A DNA stretch of 64,000 nt from Sporolactobacillus mangiferae (GTDB taxonomy: Bacteria; Bacillota; Bacilli; Bacillales; Sporolactobacillaceae): the NCBI RefSeq assembly GCF_023336505.1, contig NZ_JAMAST010000004.1, positions 1-64,000 on the forward strand, given 5' to 3'. The first letter of the stretch is position 1, and each line of letters starts with the position of its first letter. The notes beneath the pieces are model-generated. The model saw nothing but the letters and a program-made list of their open reading frames with translations, made no database searches and was not told where the DNA came from. Positions 38,571-47,013 of this stretch are shown here, one piece after another. The position numbers were made by a program, and so were the translations under genes.

Positions 38571-38735
38571 GATTCGGCAATAAAGTTTTCCATCTGTATC
38601 CTTTACAAAGCGATGAAGGATGGTTGCCGCTGCGTCCACCCAACGCTTTTCCGGCTGATAAAAAAAATAAATGCCGCCCTCAAAATAATCATTTTGGATC
38701 CATGACAATTAATGCTTTTTCATGATGCGTTTTAT
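38571..38735 (-). pseudogene. Decayed remnant, possibly an isochorismatase-like hydrolase
   Basis: On the minus strand ATGAAAAAG is followed, in shifting frames, by residues LIVMD and then NDYFEGG. That is close to the usual start of cysteine hydrolases of the isochorismatase family (KALIVIDVQNDYF.GG). At least two frameshifts are needed, and after this the frame continues for about 45 residues without clear similarity. It is a broken start of a lost gene. Confidence 0.4.
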
Positions 38736-38785
38736 AATGGTTACTAATAGGATAAAGATTAATGAGCTGAAAAAGAAGCCTTTTT

Positions 38786-38923
38786 ATGAAAAAGATTTTA
38801 GACAGCAATTTTCATGGTGAAGGATGCGCTTGGATGGGATCGATCATAAAATCAGCGATAACTGAAAAGGATCGTTGCATTGCATTGAAAAATCCTGGCA
38901 ACGAGATACATTTGACCGGATGA
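38786..38923 (+). CDS. Possible 45-residue peptide upstream of the lipoprotein gene
   Basis: An ATG opens a 45-codon frame that ends in a TGA overlapping the ribosome site of the next gene. The peptide is mixed in character with no motif, and only a weak AAAGAAG precedes it. It could be a small coupled gene or chance. Confidence 0.22.
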   Translation: MKKILDSNFHGEGCAWMGSIIKSAITEKDRCIALKNPGNEIHLTG

Positions 38924-38933
38924 GGTGACCGAT

Positions 38934-39359
38934 ATGACGAAAAAAATCTGCTTTCTCATTACCTGTCTGATCACTTTAGCAGGATGCACCTCCGACTATC
39001 CGCAAAAAAATAATATTCATAAGTACAAAGAAGTTAAGGTCATGATTGAAATCAGCGATCCGGCCCACCGTTACCATTACTATGGAATCAGCGTGAATCA
39101 GACGCCGCCCGACAAAAACACGATCATGATCGGTCACGTAAAATGGATTAAAAAGAAAACCGAAACGGTTCTGCTCAGGCAAGGTGCGCGATACCGAATT
39201 GATGTGATACCCGCAACAATCAGCCCGATAAAAGCACAGGCAAATAAACTGAAACAGGCAAATCATCCTTCAGTAAAAAGCGGTAAAACCGAGCAGCCAC
39301 TAAGAAAATATATAACCGTTAAAAAAGAGAACCAAAAGGTCCGGTTTGTCGTTCACTGA
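38934..39359 (+). CDS. Small lipoprotein of unknown function
   Basis: The 141-residue product begins MTKKICFLITCLITLAGC, a lipoprotein signal with the lipobox LAGC, and should be anchored outside the membrane. The rest is basic and probably beta-rich; no family is recognised. GAGGTGACC lies before the ATG at 38934. Confidence 0.7.
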   Translation: MTKKICFLITCLITLAGCTSDYPQKNNIHKYKEVKVMIEISDPAHRYHYYGISVNQTPPDKNTIMIGHVKWIKKKTETVLLRQGARYRIDVIPATISPIKAQANKLKQANHPSVKSGKTEQPLRKYITVKKENQKVRFVVH

Positions 39360-39407
39360 TAGGCCTCGATCGTGTATTCTGAAGAATCGATTGGATCAAA
39401 CGTTTCG

Positions 39408-39472
39408 TATCGACCATCCCTGCGTTTTTACCGATCATTACTTTCACAGATTTATCGACCATTCTGCAGATG
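39408..39472. repeat. Degenerate family C array
   Basis: Three units resembling TTATCGACCATT and TTTACCGATCATT are spaced by 21-25 bp between the lipoprotein gene and the ada-like gene. Confidence 0.45.
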
Positions 39473-39579
39473 GGCATCCCCATATCATGCTTCCAAATCA
39501 ATTTGCTGCCATTTTGTAGGATATCGGCATCGTTTTGCGCAACTTAAATTTTCATTGCAGACTTTGCGTTTACCCTGAA

Positions 39580-40644
39580 CTATTTAAGCAAACGTTGCAC
39601 TGCGGATTGTTCATGTGCCAGCAACCATCTCTTCCTTTCAACTCCACCGCCGTATCCGCCGAGCGCACCACCCGATTGAATGACCCGATGGCACGTGACA
39701 ATGATTGCGAGTTGATTGGCACCATTCGCATTCCCGATGGCACGAACCGCTTTCGGATTTCCGATCAGTCCGGCCAGCTCTTTATATGTTGCCGTCTTAC
39801 CCATCTCTATTGTGATTAATTGTTCCCAAACACTTCTTTGAAAATCGGAACCTAAAAGCATAATGGGCGTTTTAAACGTGCCGAGACCCTTATTAAAATA
39901 ATCATTAAGCTCGTTTTCTATTTGCTTTGATCGATCAGTCACCCCTGGAATTATTGAGGCATTCAAACGATTCCTCAGTCGTTCAATTTCCCGTTCCAGA
40001 CCTCGCCTGTCGGCAAATTCGAGCAAATAGAGAAAGTCCTCATCCACAATGCTCACCATGGGACCGAGTGGTGTATCGATCCAATTTGCGTAGAGCATTT
40101 TTATCTTCTGAGACCGATTCGGTGTTCTGCCCATAATTTTGGAAAACGCATCATGGAAACCGCTTGAAGACGTATAACCCAAATCAATTTGTGCATTAAT
40201 AATTTTTTCTCCCGTACGTATTGATTTCATCGCAATCCCCATTCTTCTTGCTCTGGCGTACTGCACAAACGTCATGTTGTAGTTCTTCTTGAATTGTCTT
40301 CGTGCGGTTGCAGCATGGATGCCCAGTTCACGGAAATCGGAATCCTTCCATCTCTTTTCGGGATTTTCTTCAACGAGAGCAACCATTCTTTGAACGAGCG
40401 GTGATTGCCCCTGGGGAAATGATAAAGGCCTGCATCGTTTACATGGGCGAAAACCTGCAAGAAGTGCTTCCTCCGCCGTCTTGTAAAACAGACAATTTTC
40501 ATAGTTCGGCTTTCTCGCCGGACACGTCGCATGGCAGAACACACCGGTTGTTTTAATACCCACGAAGAAAATTCCATCATATGCAGAATCCCGCTCGACC
40601 AGAGCCTGGTAGTATTCTCTTTTCATCGACTCATCGCTAATCAT
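39580..40644 (-). CDS. ada: Fused Ada-like regulator and methylated-DNA methyltransferase
   Basis: The 354-residue protein combines, in order, an Ada zinc domain with the four cysteines of CHATCPARK and CKRC, an AraC-type helix-turn-helix region (DLGYTSSSGFHDAFSKIMG), and a C-terminal O6-methylguanine methyltransferase with KAVRAIGNANGANQLAIIV and the acceptor Cys in TCHRVIQSGG. It repairs alkylated DNA and, once methylated, activates its own transcription. The acceptor loop reads TCHRV, where the usual sequence is PCHRV; the cysteine is kept. GGGGTG precedes ATG 40644. Confidence 0.9.
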   Translation of the reverse strand: MISDESMKREYYQALVERDSAYDGIFFVGIKTTGVFCHATCPARKPNYENCLFYKTAEEALLAGFRPCKRCRPLSFPQGQSPLVQRMVALVEENPEKRWKDSDFRELGIHAATARRQFKKNYNMTFVQYARARRMGIAMKSIRTGEKIINAQIDLGYTSSSGFHDAFSKIMGRTPNRSQKIKMLYANWIDTPLGPMVSIVDEDFLYLLEFADRRGLEREIERLRNRLNASIIPGVTDRSKQIENELNDYFNKGLGTFKTPIMLLGSDFQRSVWEQLITIEMGKTATYKELAGLIGNPKAVRAIGNANGANQLAIIVTCHRVIQSGGALGGYGGGVERKRWLLAHEQSAVQRLLK

Positions 40645-40870
40645 TGCCAAGCACCCCATTTCGCTTAAGAAAAGTTCTGCTGTTATCATCGTTAGTTAAA
40701 TTATAGCGACATTCTCTTTATAAAACATACGAAAAATGAACATCTATTTAACGCTCTTTGCATTGGGAAATCGCACGTTCCTTTTGTCATTCGCTAGATC
40801 TGCCTTGACTCATTTAGAACTTTGGAATAACCAGGCGAACGTTCCCCTTCCTTCTTGAATGGAATTTGTA

Positions 40871-41035
40871 TATAATGAGTTATAGAAGTCATATAATGAG
40901 AAATGACCGCCGGTGCTGTTACACCAAACGGTCAATGGCAACAGTATGATTCCCGCAAGGGGTCAGCGCATATGTTCAGGTGAAAAATAACCTCCCCATT
41001 AATGAGCTGTGAACTCAAGGGTGGTTATTTTTTTG
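40871..41035 (+). ncRNA. Probable antitoxin RNA convergent with the toxin gene
   Basis: Two TATAAT boxes (40871-40876 and 40892-40897, each within ATATAATGAG) are followed by a hairpin with GACCG and CGGTC arms (40905-40934). AAATAACCTCCCC (from 40984) pairs with GGGTGGTTATTT and a T7 tract ending near 41034. The transcript would overlap the 3' end of the toxin gene in antisense. The terminator works in both directions, as in known type I toxin-antitoxin loci. The RNA is inferred from these signals only. Confidence 0.55.
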
Positions 41036-41111
41036 GATTTCTATCTGACATAATTGCAACGATTAACGCACCAAATGAGATCATCAGCATTAATGCATCC
41101 GCAACTGTCAT
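41025..41111 (-). CDS. Holin-like type I toxin peptide, 28 residues
   Basis: The peptide MTVADALMLMISFGALIV, continuing for ten more residues to a basic end (DRNPKK), matches the small putative holin-like/BsrG-type toxins: a short polar start with VADAL or a similar motif, one hydrophobic helix, and a charged tail. AGGGAGGTGCTGCCC precedes the ATG. A TATAAT with extended TGC (41180-41185, minus strand) would start the mRNA about 60 nt upstream. Known members insert in the membrane and are silenced by an antisense RNA; such an RNA is predicted on the other strand. Confidence 0.75.
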   Translation of the reverse strand: MTVADALMLMISFGALIVAIMSDRNPKK

Positions 41112-41179
41112 GGGCAGCACCTCCCTCCATGAGGGACTGTGCGCCGACCACCCCTGAGCAATCATTCTATTGTTCTTCT

Positions 41180-41185
41180 ATTATA
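41180..41185 (-). promoter_or_regulatory. Extended -10 promoter of the toxin gene
   Basis: On the minus strand TTGCTATAAT provides TATAAT with an upstream TGC. It gives a leader of about 60 nt including a strong ribosome site that could be folded away by the CCCTCATGGAGGG hairpin directly before it. Confidence 0.6.
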
Positions 41186-41242
41186 GCAATCGAACATTCA
41201 TTCGTATATATGATAATGGTCTTATTGTCGCCAAGAAAGGGG

Positions 41243-41440
41243 TTATTCCGGTGCAACAAACTCAACCTTGATTCGGTCAGGATCTTCAAAGTATACGGCA
41301 TAATGATTTTCGCCGCCCGCATACGGATGCCGATCCTGATAGAGGATCTTTATACCTCTTTTACATAATGCCTCAGTCATTTTATCAACTTCTTCACGTG
41401 ACTTCGCATGAAAAGCTAAATGGTTTAAACCGGTGCGGCG
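41243..41440 (-). pseudogene. C-terminal fragment of a glyoxalase/VOC protein
   Basis: The frame reads GLNHLAFHAKSREEVDKM, then LYQDRHPYAGGENHYAVYF and EDPDRIKVEFVAPE before a stop. This is the C-terminal half of a vicinal-oxygen-chelate (glyoxalase/bleomycin resistance) protein with the metal-binding His and Glu. The N-terminal half is absent and unrelated sequence follows upstream of 41440. It cannot form the usual fold. Confidence 0.75.
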
Positions 41441-41605
41441 TCGATGCTACGGATGTGCCAGTAGGTTACGCCTTTCCATGACGTTGCTACCACTTTTGAA
41501 GAGTGTGATACGACTTCGTGAATGAGTTACAAGCTTGACTCTCTTGGGTCTTAATCCTTTTCAGATGCACTGTTTTCACCGTTTCCGTTACCATTTTAAA
41601 CCGTT
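41441..41605. other. Region between the VOC fragment and a GNAT gene
   Basis: The stretch has no clear gene; it includes short degenerate GTTACG/CCGTTTC elements near 41575-41620 that look repetitive. Confidence 0.3.
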
Positions 41606-41608
41606 TCG

Positions 41609-42229
41609 TTACGATTTTCCTATTTTTCCGTTGCTAACCAAATCTTTCGCGAATCCATCCAGATGCCAGGCTTCCCATTCTTCGCGCAGTACACCGTAAC
41701 CGATTGAGTCATAGTATTTTCCATTCACGATCCGTGCTTTGCGGAAGCAGGCTTCTTTTATGTAACCGAGCTTTTCCGCCAGTTTCATCATGCCCATGTT
41801 GCCTGACCATGTGCGCAGATCAACACGTACAATTTTCGGCATTGCCTGAAACAGATAATCGGTCCACAGGCCAAAGGCTTCGTATCCAAGGCCGCGCCCC
41901 CAGAAATCCGAATTGAAAATGGCAATTCCGGCGCACAGCCAATTTGTTTCCTGGCTCTCCCAGTACCATCCAACCTGTCCGATCAGCTTGCCCGTTTGCC
42001 GATCGGCAATAGCCAGACTTGTTCTCGGAACTGGCAACATACCGGCGTTCAACTTTTTGTAATAGCCGTTCACGCGGGCTACGATTTCTTCCGCTGTGCT
42101 TCGCGGATAATAGGGACCATCGAATTTTTGCCAGTCCTTCCCGGGAGAGGTCCAGAAAATCCAGTCTTCTCTGTCGGCAGGCAACCAATCACGAATAATG
42201 ATCTGTTTTCCTTCGTTTTTAATCATCAT
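41609..42229 (-). CDS. RimJ/RimL-type GNAT acetyltransferase
   Basis: The 206-residue protein has the ribosomal-protein-acetyltransferase pattern: DSIGYGVLREEW at the end, WGRGLGYEAFGLWTDYLF as acetyl-CoA motif and KLAEKLGYIKEACFRKARIVNGKYYD. Its acceptor is unknown. GAGGGAAC lies before the start. It lies at the end of a cluster with an alpha/beta hydrolase, a membrane protein and a nucleotidyltransferase. Confidence 0.88.
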   Translation of the reverse strand: MMIKNEGKQIIIRDWLPADREDWIFWTSPGKDWQKFDGPYYPRSTAEEIVARVNGYYKKLNAGMLPVPRTSLAIADRQTGKLIGQVGWYWESQETNWLCAGIAIFNSDFWGRGLGYEAFGLWTDYLFQAMPKIVRVDLRTWSGNMGMMKLAEKLGYIKEACFRKARIVNGKYYDSIGYGVLREEWEAWHLDGFAKDLVSNGKIGKS

Positions 42230-42240
42230 GTTCCCTCACT

Positions 42241-42882
42241 TCATCCTTGATTGATGACATGTTCTATTGATTTCATCACGTTTGCCAGAGCAGATAGCGA
42301 AGCATCTGTATCAAATCCGATATTCAGCGAATGATCCGCCCCCGGAATCACGCATACATTCCATTGTGTCTCCTTGAGCCGGCTGACACGTTCCACATCG
42401 TAAAAGCGGTCATGATCACCGATAACCAGCAGTCCCGGATGCTCAGCGTTCAGCAGATGCGTAAACAACCGATCATGCGTGAGTAACGGCGTCAGCAATA
42501 GAAAAGTGGCATTCAACCAGGCTTTTCTTCTGATGAGTTCACCGGCAATCGGTATCGTGCCAATGGATTTTCCCAGAAAAACGAAGCGCGTATAGGGATG
42601 ATCCGCCAGCACAGCATCAATGACCGGCTGAATATCATCCATCATGATTTTCACGCGCGCGTCGAATGGCTGCTTCAGCATTTTCCTGCCGTAATGATAG
42701 TGCACCTGAACCACATCGATTTCATGTTGCAGCATCATCATGGTGGCATAATACAAGAGCGGCCTGTCATATGTATAGCCGATACCGGCGAACATGAAGC
42801 ACACAGCATTTGATTCCGTTTCTACATGTGTATAGGCAATGGCATGCTCCTTGCCCTTCACCTTTTCTTCAATGGTCTTCAT
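42241..42882 (-). CDS. Alpha/beta hydrolase
   Basis: The 213-residue protein has the nucleophile elbow GKSIGT (Ser), the acid in VIGDHDRFYD and the histidine in PGADHSLNIG. It is a small serine hydrolase of unknown substrate. It starts immediately after the membrane-protein gene, so the two are probably in one transcript. Confidence 0.82.
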   Translation of the reverse strand: MKTIEEKVKGKEHAIAYTHVETESNAVCFMFAGIGYTYDRPLLYYATMMMLQHEIDVVQVHYHYGRKMLKQPFDARVKIMMDDIQPVIDAVLADHPYTRFVFLGKSIGTIPIAGELIRRKAWLNATFLLLTPLLTHDRLFTHLLNAEHPGLLVIGDHDRFYDVERVSRLKETQWNVCVIPGADHSLNIGFDTDASLSALANVMKSIEHVINQG

Positions 42883-42886
42883 TTTC

Positions 42887-43504
42887 TCACCTCACCAGTG
42901 GATTCATCAGCATGAACAGTAAAACAACGAATAGATAAAGAAACAGCCCCAGATTAAGTACAACTGAATTGGGTTTAATCCGCTGAAGCAGTTTGGGCGG
43001 ATGATTCAGACAGGTACGAAAAAGCAGCACCCCGCAGTACGGCAACTGCAGACTAAGCACGAAAACTGCCGCCGCGAACGCCGAATGATGTGCATTCAGT
43101 AGTGAGACACCGACAAACAGCGCACTCAACCAGAAAAAAATACCGGCGAACAGTTCGATGGGATCTGAAAGCATCTGCATCATCCAATCATCTCGGGACG
43201 CCCACAAATCCTCGTTCTCCTCCTCATGTTGATTGACATAAGCAATGTGCCCGGTTTGCAGCGCCATCGCCACAATAAAAATGATGAGTGCGACCGTACC
43301 AAACAGCGAACCGATTTTTGCGGCCCAATCCCCCAGGAAGAAGGCACATGAAAAAACGACCGGCAGCCATGAAGCAAAGATGAAGATCAGGAAAACATGA
43401 ATCAGCGCGTACTCATTGTTTCTTGATAAAATCGGGAGAAGAAAGGCGAGCAACAAGAAAAGCAAAATACCCAGTCCGCCAAATAATATTGTTGAAAGAA
43501 ACAT
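42887..43504 (-). CDS. Multi-pass membrane protein of unknown function
   Basis: The 205-residue protein has six hydrophobic segments and a central acidic loop (NQHEEENEDLWASRDDW). No family is recognised. It lies between the hydrolase and the nucleotidyltransferase genes and is likely co-transcribed. Confidence 0.7.
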   Translation of the reverse strand: MFLSTILFGGLGILLFLLLAFLLPILSRNNEYALIHVFLIFIFASWLPVVFSCAFFLGDWAAKIGSLFGTVALIIFIVAMALQTGHIAYVNQHEEENEDLWASRDDWMMQMLSDPIELFAGIFFWLSALFVGVSLLNAHHSAFAAAVFVLSLQLPYCGVLLFRTCLNHPPKLLQRIKPNSVVLNLGLFLYLFVVLLFMLMNPLVR

Positions 43505-43540
43505 AACAGTCGCTCCAGTCTGTGCGTTACGTTGATCGAT

Positions 43541-44122
43541 TTAATCCAGAACTATGTTCACATCCGGCCAGTACTTTTTCCACTCCTTTTTTAAAATTCG
43601 ATTTCTGTAGATGTCCATCCTTTTTTTATTTACTCTAGTAAAAGGTGTAGGCCGCACAGTGAGTGTTAATAAATCGCTTACGCCATGAGGAGCTGCCAGT
43701 TCGATCCGGTTTGCGGCATTCAGCCGTGCGCCAATGGACGTTACCGTTTCCGGAAACTTGGCAATTGCATCGGTCGATGAAAGGTAAGGCGAGGTATTCG
43801 GATTGTGGACATGCATCCGTGCCTCATTTTTCACCTCCCAGTTATAATCAGGTGCCTGATTCCGCAATCGTGCCTGTACCGTTTGCTCAAAAGTGTAATC
43901 GATGGTCCGATCATCAAAGTAAACAAGATCAACATCATGAACTGGCGTGGAATGAACAACACCTGTCTGTACATCCCAGATTCGTGTACGCAGGAAGCCT
44001 GCACAAATCCAGCAATCCGGAAGATTCTGAGCACGTGCAATATGCAAAAGCGTCATGATCTCCTGGTTTCCAGCAATAAAAGTAACCAGATCCTTTTTAC
44101 TTTTTAACCAGGCATGCTTCAT
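43541..44122 (-). CDS. Nucleotidyltransferase-family protein (NTP_transf_6)
   Basis: The 193-residue protein matches the COG3575-type nucleotidyltransferases: ICAGFLRTRIWD, VHDVDLVYFD (metal-binding Asp pair) and the C-terminal FTRVNKKRMDIYRNRI. The substrate is unknown. AAGGCGTGAA precedes ATG 44122; an upstream start lacks support. Confidence 0.85.
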   Translation of the reverse strand: MKHAWLKSKKDLVTFIAGNQEIMTLLHIARAQNLPDCWICAGFLRTRIWDVQTGVVHSTPVHDVDLVYFDDRTIDYTFEQTVQARLRNQAPDYNWEVKNEARMHVHNPNTSPYLSSTDAIAKFPETVTSIGARLNAANRIELAAPHGVSDLLTLTVRPTPFTRVNKKRMDIYRNRILKKEWKKYWPDVNIVLD

Positions 44123-44375
44123 TACTGATTCACGCCTTCTTTCTGGTAAATTGAGATACACTTTCATCTATTGTACCTCTTTTTTTCAGGTGGCCTGCTA
44201 GTCTTGTAAGGCGGCCACAAAATCAAGTCAATGAATCTTTGAAAGTGCGGCAAAGTCATTCATTCGAATGATTCATAGCTGTGTGCCCATGCCTGTTATC
44301 TCGGGTCAGGCAGGAGCAAATCTTCCAAACTGGTTGCATCAGTCCCCGCGAGTGACTAAAATAGAATTGATTCAT

Positions 44376-44483
44376 GGCAGAGTAGGTTGTTGCGGGTTAC
44401 GTGCCCGGGGGACGGGGAGTTGTCCCTGGGACGAAAAACGGTGTTCTGCGCCGTTTGCCGTGCAATGACCGCATCCCGCTGCC
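44376..44483 (+). ncRNA. Tetrahydrofolate riboswitch upstream of folT
   Basis: The segment begins GGCAGAGTAGG, has GCGGGTTACGTGCC, GGGACGGGGAGTTG-like and GACGAAAAACGGTG blocks, and closes with TGCAATGACCGCATCC and CGCTGCC pairing with GGCAG. This order matches the class I THF aptamer (a three-way junction plus pseudoknot). The next gene encodes a folate transporter, which is the expected target. Position and motifs are clear; the exact pairing should be folded. Confidence 0.85.
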
Positions 44484-44516
44484 ACATATCGGAGCGTATT
44501 CCTCCCTTATGTGGCA
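44480..44516 (+). promoter_or_regulatory. Expression-platform hairpin of the THF riboswitch
   Basis: TGCCACAT pairs with ATGTGGCA; the loop contains CCTCCC, which could pair with the ribosome site GAGGAGG at 44532-44538. No T-run follows, so control of translation is more likely than termination. Confidence 0.55.
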
Positions 44517-44546
44517 ACATCGCCAAAATAAGAGGAGGAATTTCAA

Positions 44547-45143
44547 ATGAATAAGGTGTACTCTGTATTTAACGCGGCCTATTGGAAGGCGGCCGCTGCG
44601 GAGCTTCGCAAACTGAATCGTCTGACACTTGCTGCGATTATCGTTTCCCTCAGTGTAGTCATCGGTTACTTCTCCATCCCTGTTGCGCAAAACCTGCATA
44701 TTTCCTTTGCGTTTCTCGTCGTCGCTTTCGGAGCGACAGTCTACGGTCCGCTGCTTGGCGTCCTTACCGGAGCAATACTGGATATTGCCGGCTATATCAC
44801 TCATCCATTCGGCGCCTTCTTTCCCGGTTATACTCTCTCGTCCATGCTCGGATGCTTTATCTACGGATTGTTTCTCTACCGCAAGCGCCTTACCGTGCTG
44901 CGTATTTTTACTGCCAAGCTGGTCGTTAATCTGGGCGTCAATGTCGGTCTCGGCTGCCTCTGGAGCCAGATGCTTATAGGCAAAGGCTACTGGTTTTTCT
45001 TTGTGAACAGTCTGATTAAAAATCTAGTCATGCTGCCGATTGAGACGATCATGCTGACCGTGCTGCTGCAATTATTGCTGCCGATACTGACGCGGGCACA
45101 TCTGATCCCGATTCAAAACGGCCGACATATTTCACTGATCTGA
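44547..45143 (+). CDS. folT: Folate ECF transporter, S component
   Basis: The 198-residue protein has six hydrophobic helices and the ECF S-component marks: ISFAFLVVAFGATVYGPLLGVLTGAILDIAGYI in the region of helices 2-3 (quoted in parts) and FPGYTLSSMLGCFIYG, typical of FolT. It captures folate and works with the shared EcfAA'T module encoded elsewhere. GAGGAGG lies before the ATG. A THF riboswitch precedes it, giving feedback control. Confidence 0.88.
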   Translation: MNKVYSVFNAAYWKAAAAELRKLNRLTLAAIIVSLSVVIGYFSIPVAQNLHISFAFLVVAFGATVYGPLLGVLTGAILDIAGYITHPFGAFFPGYTLSSMLGCFIYGLFLYRKRLTVLRIFTAKLVVNLGVNVGLGCLWSQMLIGKGYWFFFVNSLIKNLVMLPIETIMLTVLLQLLLPILTRAHLIPIQNGRHISLI

Positions 45144-45199
45144 CGATGAATGAAAACAACTCCCTAAAAAATTGATCGCAACACGGCGTCGTTTGCGTG

Positions 45200-45505
45200 T
45201 GATTTACCGGTCATTAATCATAATTTACCGATCATCGCACGCTGTCACAGTCTTTGATCTATTTATTTTGTTGGCATCGGCGCTGCGTGCCCGCCGCGAG
45301 CCTCCATGGACAAGCTGAAATCTGCGGGAATCCCGCTGGCGTCTCGTTCCTTCACTTTAGTGCTCAGCTGAGCCGTTGTTTGATTGGCTGAACATGCAGC
45401 AATGTCCACATATGTTAGAAAACCTGTCTTTGCCAGGTCTCTGACGAAGGCAAAGATGCCGTCACGCTTATATAATCCGCTGAATTTTAAACTTTCTTAT
45501 AGTAA
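45200..45505. repeat. Composite repeat: family C, linker, A and B
   Basis: Two family C monomers (45201-45240) are followed by the TCTTTGATCTATTTATTTTG linker, a family A copy (45270-45365) and a family B copy (45412-45505). The order of the first three equals that at 1350-1690. No gene is present. Confidence 0.75.
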
Positions 45506-45558
45506 AAAATCCCCCTTCGATTCAACAAAAATCATCTGTTGATCCGGAGGGGTTTTGA
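45505..45558 (+). terminator. Possible terminator between folT and the HAD gene
   Basis: AATCCCCCTTCG and CGGAGGGGTTTT pair with a GTTGAT/ATTCAAC inner stem, followed by a short T-run. Confidence 0.4.
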
Positions 45559-45696
45559 TGTCTGGAGGTTTCACATGGACAGACGGCATACCGCTTCCAA
45601 ACGATCACCTGTTGACACGTGTCCCGCAGTTTTGTACACTTCATGCAAGCAAGCGCTCCGCAGAGATAAGAAAAATCCGACAGAGGTGAACCGTCA

Positions 45697-46497
45697 ATGA
45701 ACAGTCTGCAATTGATCCGTGCGCTCGTTTTCGATCTGGACGGCACGCTCCTGAATACGCAGAAAAGGGTATCCGAACGCACACAGCAGACATTGATGCG
45801 CTGTTTTCAAAAGGGGTTACACCTGTTCATTGCAACGGCGCGCCCGCCTCGCTCGGTGAAGCACGTAATCCCCTCCCAGATCCTGCAGCATGTCTCCGCC
45901 GTTTATTATAACGGTGCCTATTGCCATGATCATCGCAGTGGCGGCACCTTGAATTTCACAATTCCAACGTCAATCGCGACAAAAATAATTGACTACATTT
46001 GCCGCAGAAATGAAACGAACACGCTCTCAATCGAGTCCGAAGATATTCTTTATGCGCTTTCGAACGCCATTTATGAACAGAATCGCAAGCATATGTTTGT
46101 TCCACCGACACTTGTTTCACAAAATACACTGTCAGCGATACCAGCCAATAAAATCCTTCTGATACGCTGTTCCTCAGAATCCAGACATTATATCATGAGT
46201 TTCAAGGATCAATTGAACATCGTCGAAACGGATGCAGGTGAACTGATCCAGGTCATGGCAAAAAATGTCTCCAAAGCCAGTGCAGTCTCAGCCTTATGTA
46301 AACGGCAGAACATCTCAATGAATCAGGTCATGGCATTCGGCGATGACTGGAATGACCTAGATCTGTTCAAGGCATGCGGTATTTCGGTCGCAATGGGCAA
46401 CGCGGTACCAGGATTAGAAAAATACGCCACAACGCGTGCAGGAACAAATGATGAAGAGGGCGTAGCCGCCTTTCTTGAACGCTGGCTGTCTCATTAA
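45697..46497 (+). CDS. HAD-superfamily phosphatase (Cof type)
   Basis: The 266-residue protein has HAD motif I FDLDGTLL (nucleophile Asp13), motif II TARP, a C2-type cap, the motif III lysine in KASAVSALC and motif IV FGDDWNDLDLF. Such Cof-like enzymes dephosphorylate sugar phosphates, flavins or PLP-type substrates. GAGGTGAACC precedes the ATG. Confidence 0.88.
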   Translation: MNSLQLIRALVFDLDGTLLNTQKRVSERTQQTLMRCFQKGLHLFIATARPPRSVKHVIPSQILQHVSAVYYNGAYCHDHRSGGTLNFTIPTSIATKIIDYICRRNETNTLSIESEDILYALSNAIYEQNRKHMFVPPTLVSQNTLSAIPANKILLIRCSSESRHYIMSFKDQLNIVETDAGELIQVMAKNVSKASAVSALCKRQNISMNQVMAFGDDWNDLDLFKACGISVAMGNAVPGLEKYATTRAGTNDEEGVAAFLERWLSH

Positions 46498-46509
46498 CGG
46501 TAATCCGAA

Positions 46510-46653
46510 TTATTCCTGAGTATTTTTCAGTTCTCTTTTTATTTCCTGGATAGTAAATCGAATTAATCGCTTAATTAACATATAAATGACAGCAATCAAG
46601 GCAAACCAGAAAAGAATCATTGTGAAGAACGGTACATACATTGACCAGTTCAT
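46510..46653 (-). CDS. Small single-helix membrane protein, 47 residues
   Basis: The protein begins MNWSMYVPFFTMILFWFALI, a hydrophobic helix, and continues with IKRLIRFTIQEIKREL, an amphipathic basic helix. AAGGGAAATAATCT precedes the ATG at 46653. The layout (membrane helix plus charged tail, clear ribosome site) supports a real gene. Its function is unknown. It converges on the HAD gene. Confidence 0.55.
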   Translation of the reverse strand: MNWSMYVPFFTMILFWFALIAVIYMLIKRLIRFTIQEIKRELKNTQE

Positions 46654-46679
46654 AGATTATTTCCCTTCATTCTTTTTTC

Positions 46680-46872
46680 GACCATATCATTTCAGCACTC
46701 CATTGGTATTTTAAAGAGCCTTTTTTCACAAATCTGGCATTCAAATCCAAGACCGCCCCGCGGGATCTCATCTGGCTCGCGATCAACAGAAACGCTCCAC
46801 GAAAGTCCGGCTACCCGCACGTTTAATATCATTTTAAAGGGTGTCTCATCGTCAATAGACTTTTGAGACACC
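46680..46872 (-). other. Hairpin and short open frame near the opp operon end
   Basis: GGGTGTCTCA (46838-46847) pairs perfectly with TGAGACACCC (46863-46872) and could act as a terminator on either strand. Downstream on the minus strand a 46-codon frame from an ATG at 46831 contains CQIC but no recognisable domain or ribosome site. I do not call a gene here. Confidence 0.3.
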
Positions 46873-46889
46873 CTCTTTGTGATTAAAAA

Positions 46890-46984
46890 ATTAGAAAACT
46901 TGGCTTCGCCAAGCCTTTGGCAGGGGCGAAGTATTAGTTGCACTTATACTATTTTCCTTAAAATTTCTATACTTTCTTATAGTA
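46890..46984 (+). repeat. Dispersed repeat family B, complete copy
   Basis: A 95-bp copy from TTAGAAAACTTGG to TTCTTATAGTAC lies 30 bp beyond the oppF stop, with a second partial copy (47024-47066) in the opposite direction inside the gene end. Confidence 0.8.
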
Positions 46985-47013
46985 CAATAATAGACACACG
47001 ATACAGCCTGTGT

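Noticed and set aside
46692-46943. An 83-codon open frame with CQIC on the minus strand
   Set aside because: It runs through a perfect hairpin and a family B repeat, and has no ribosome site.
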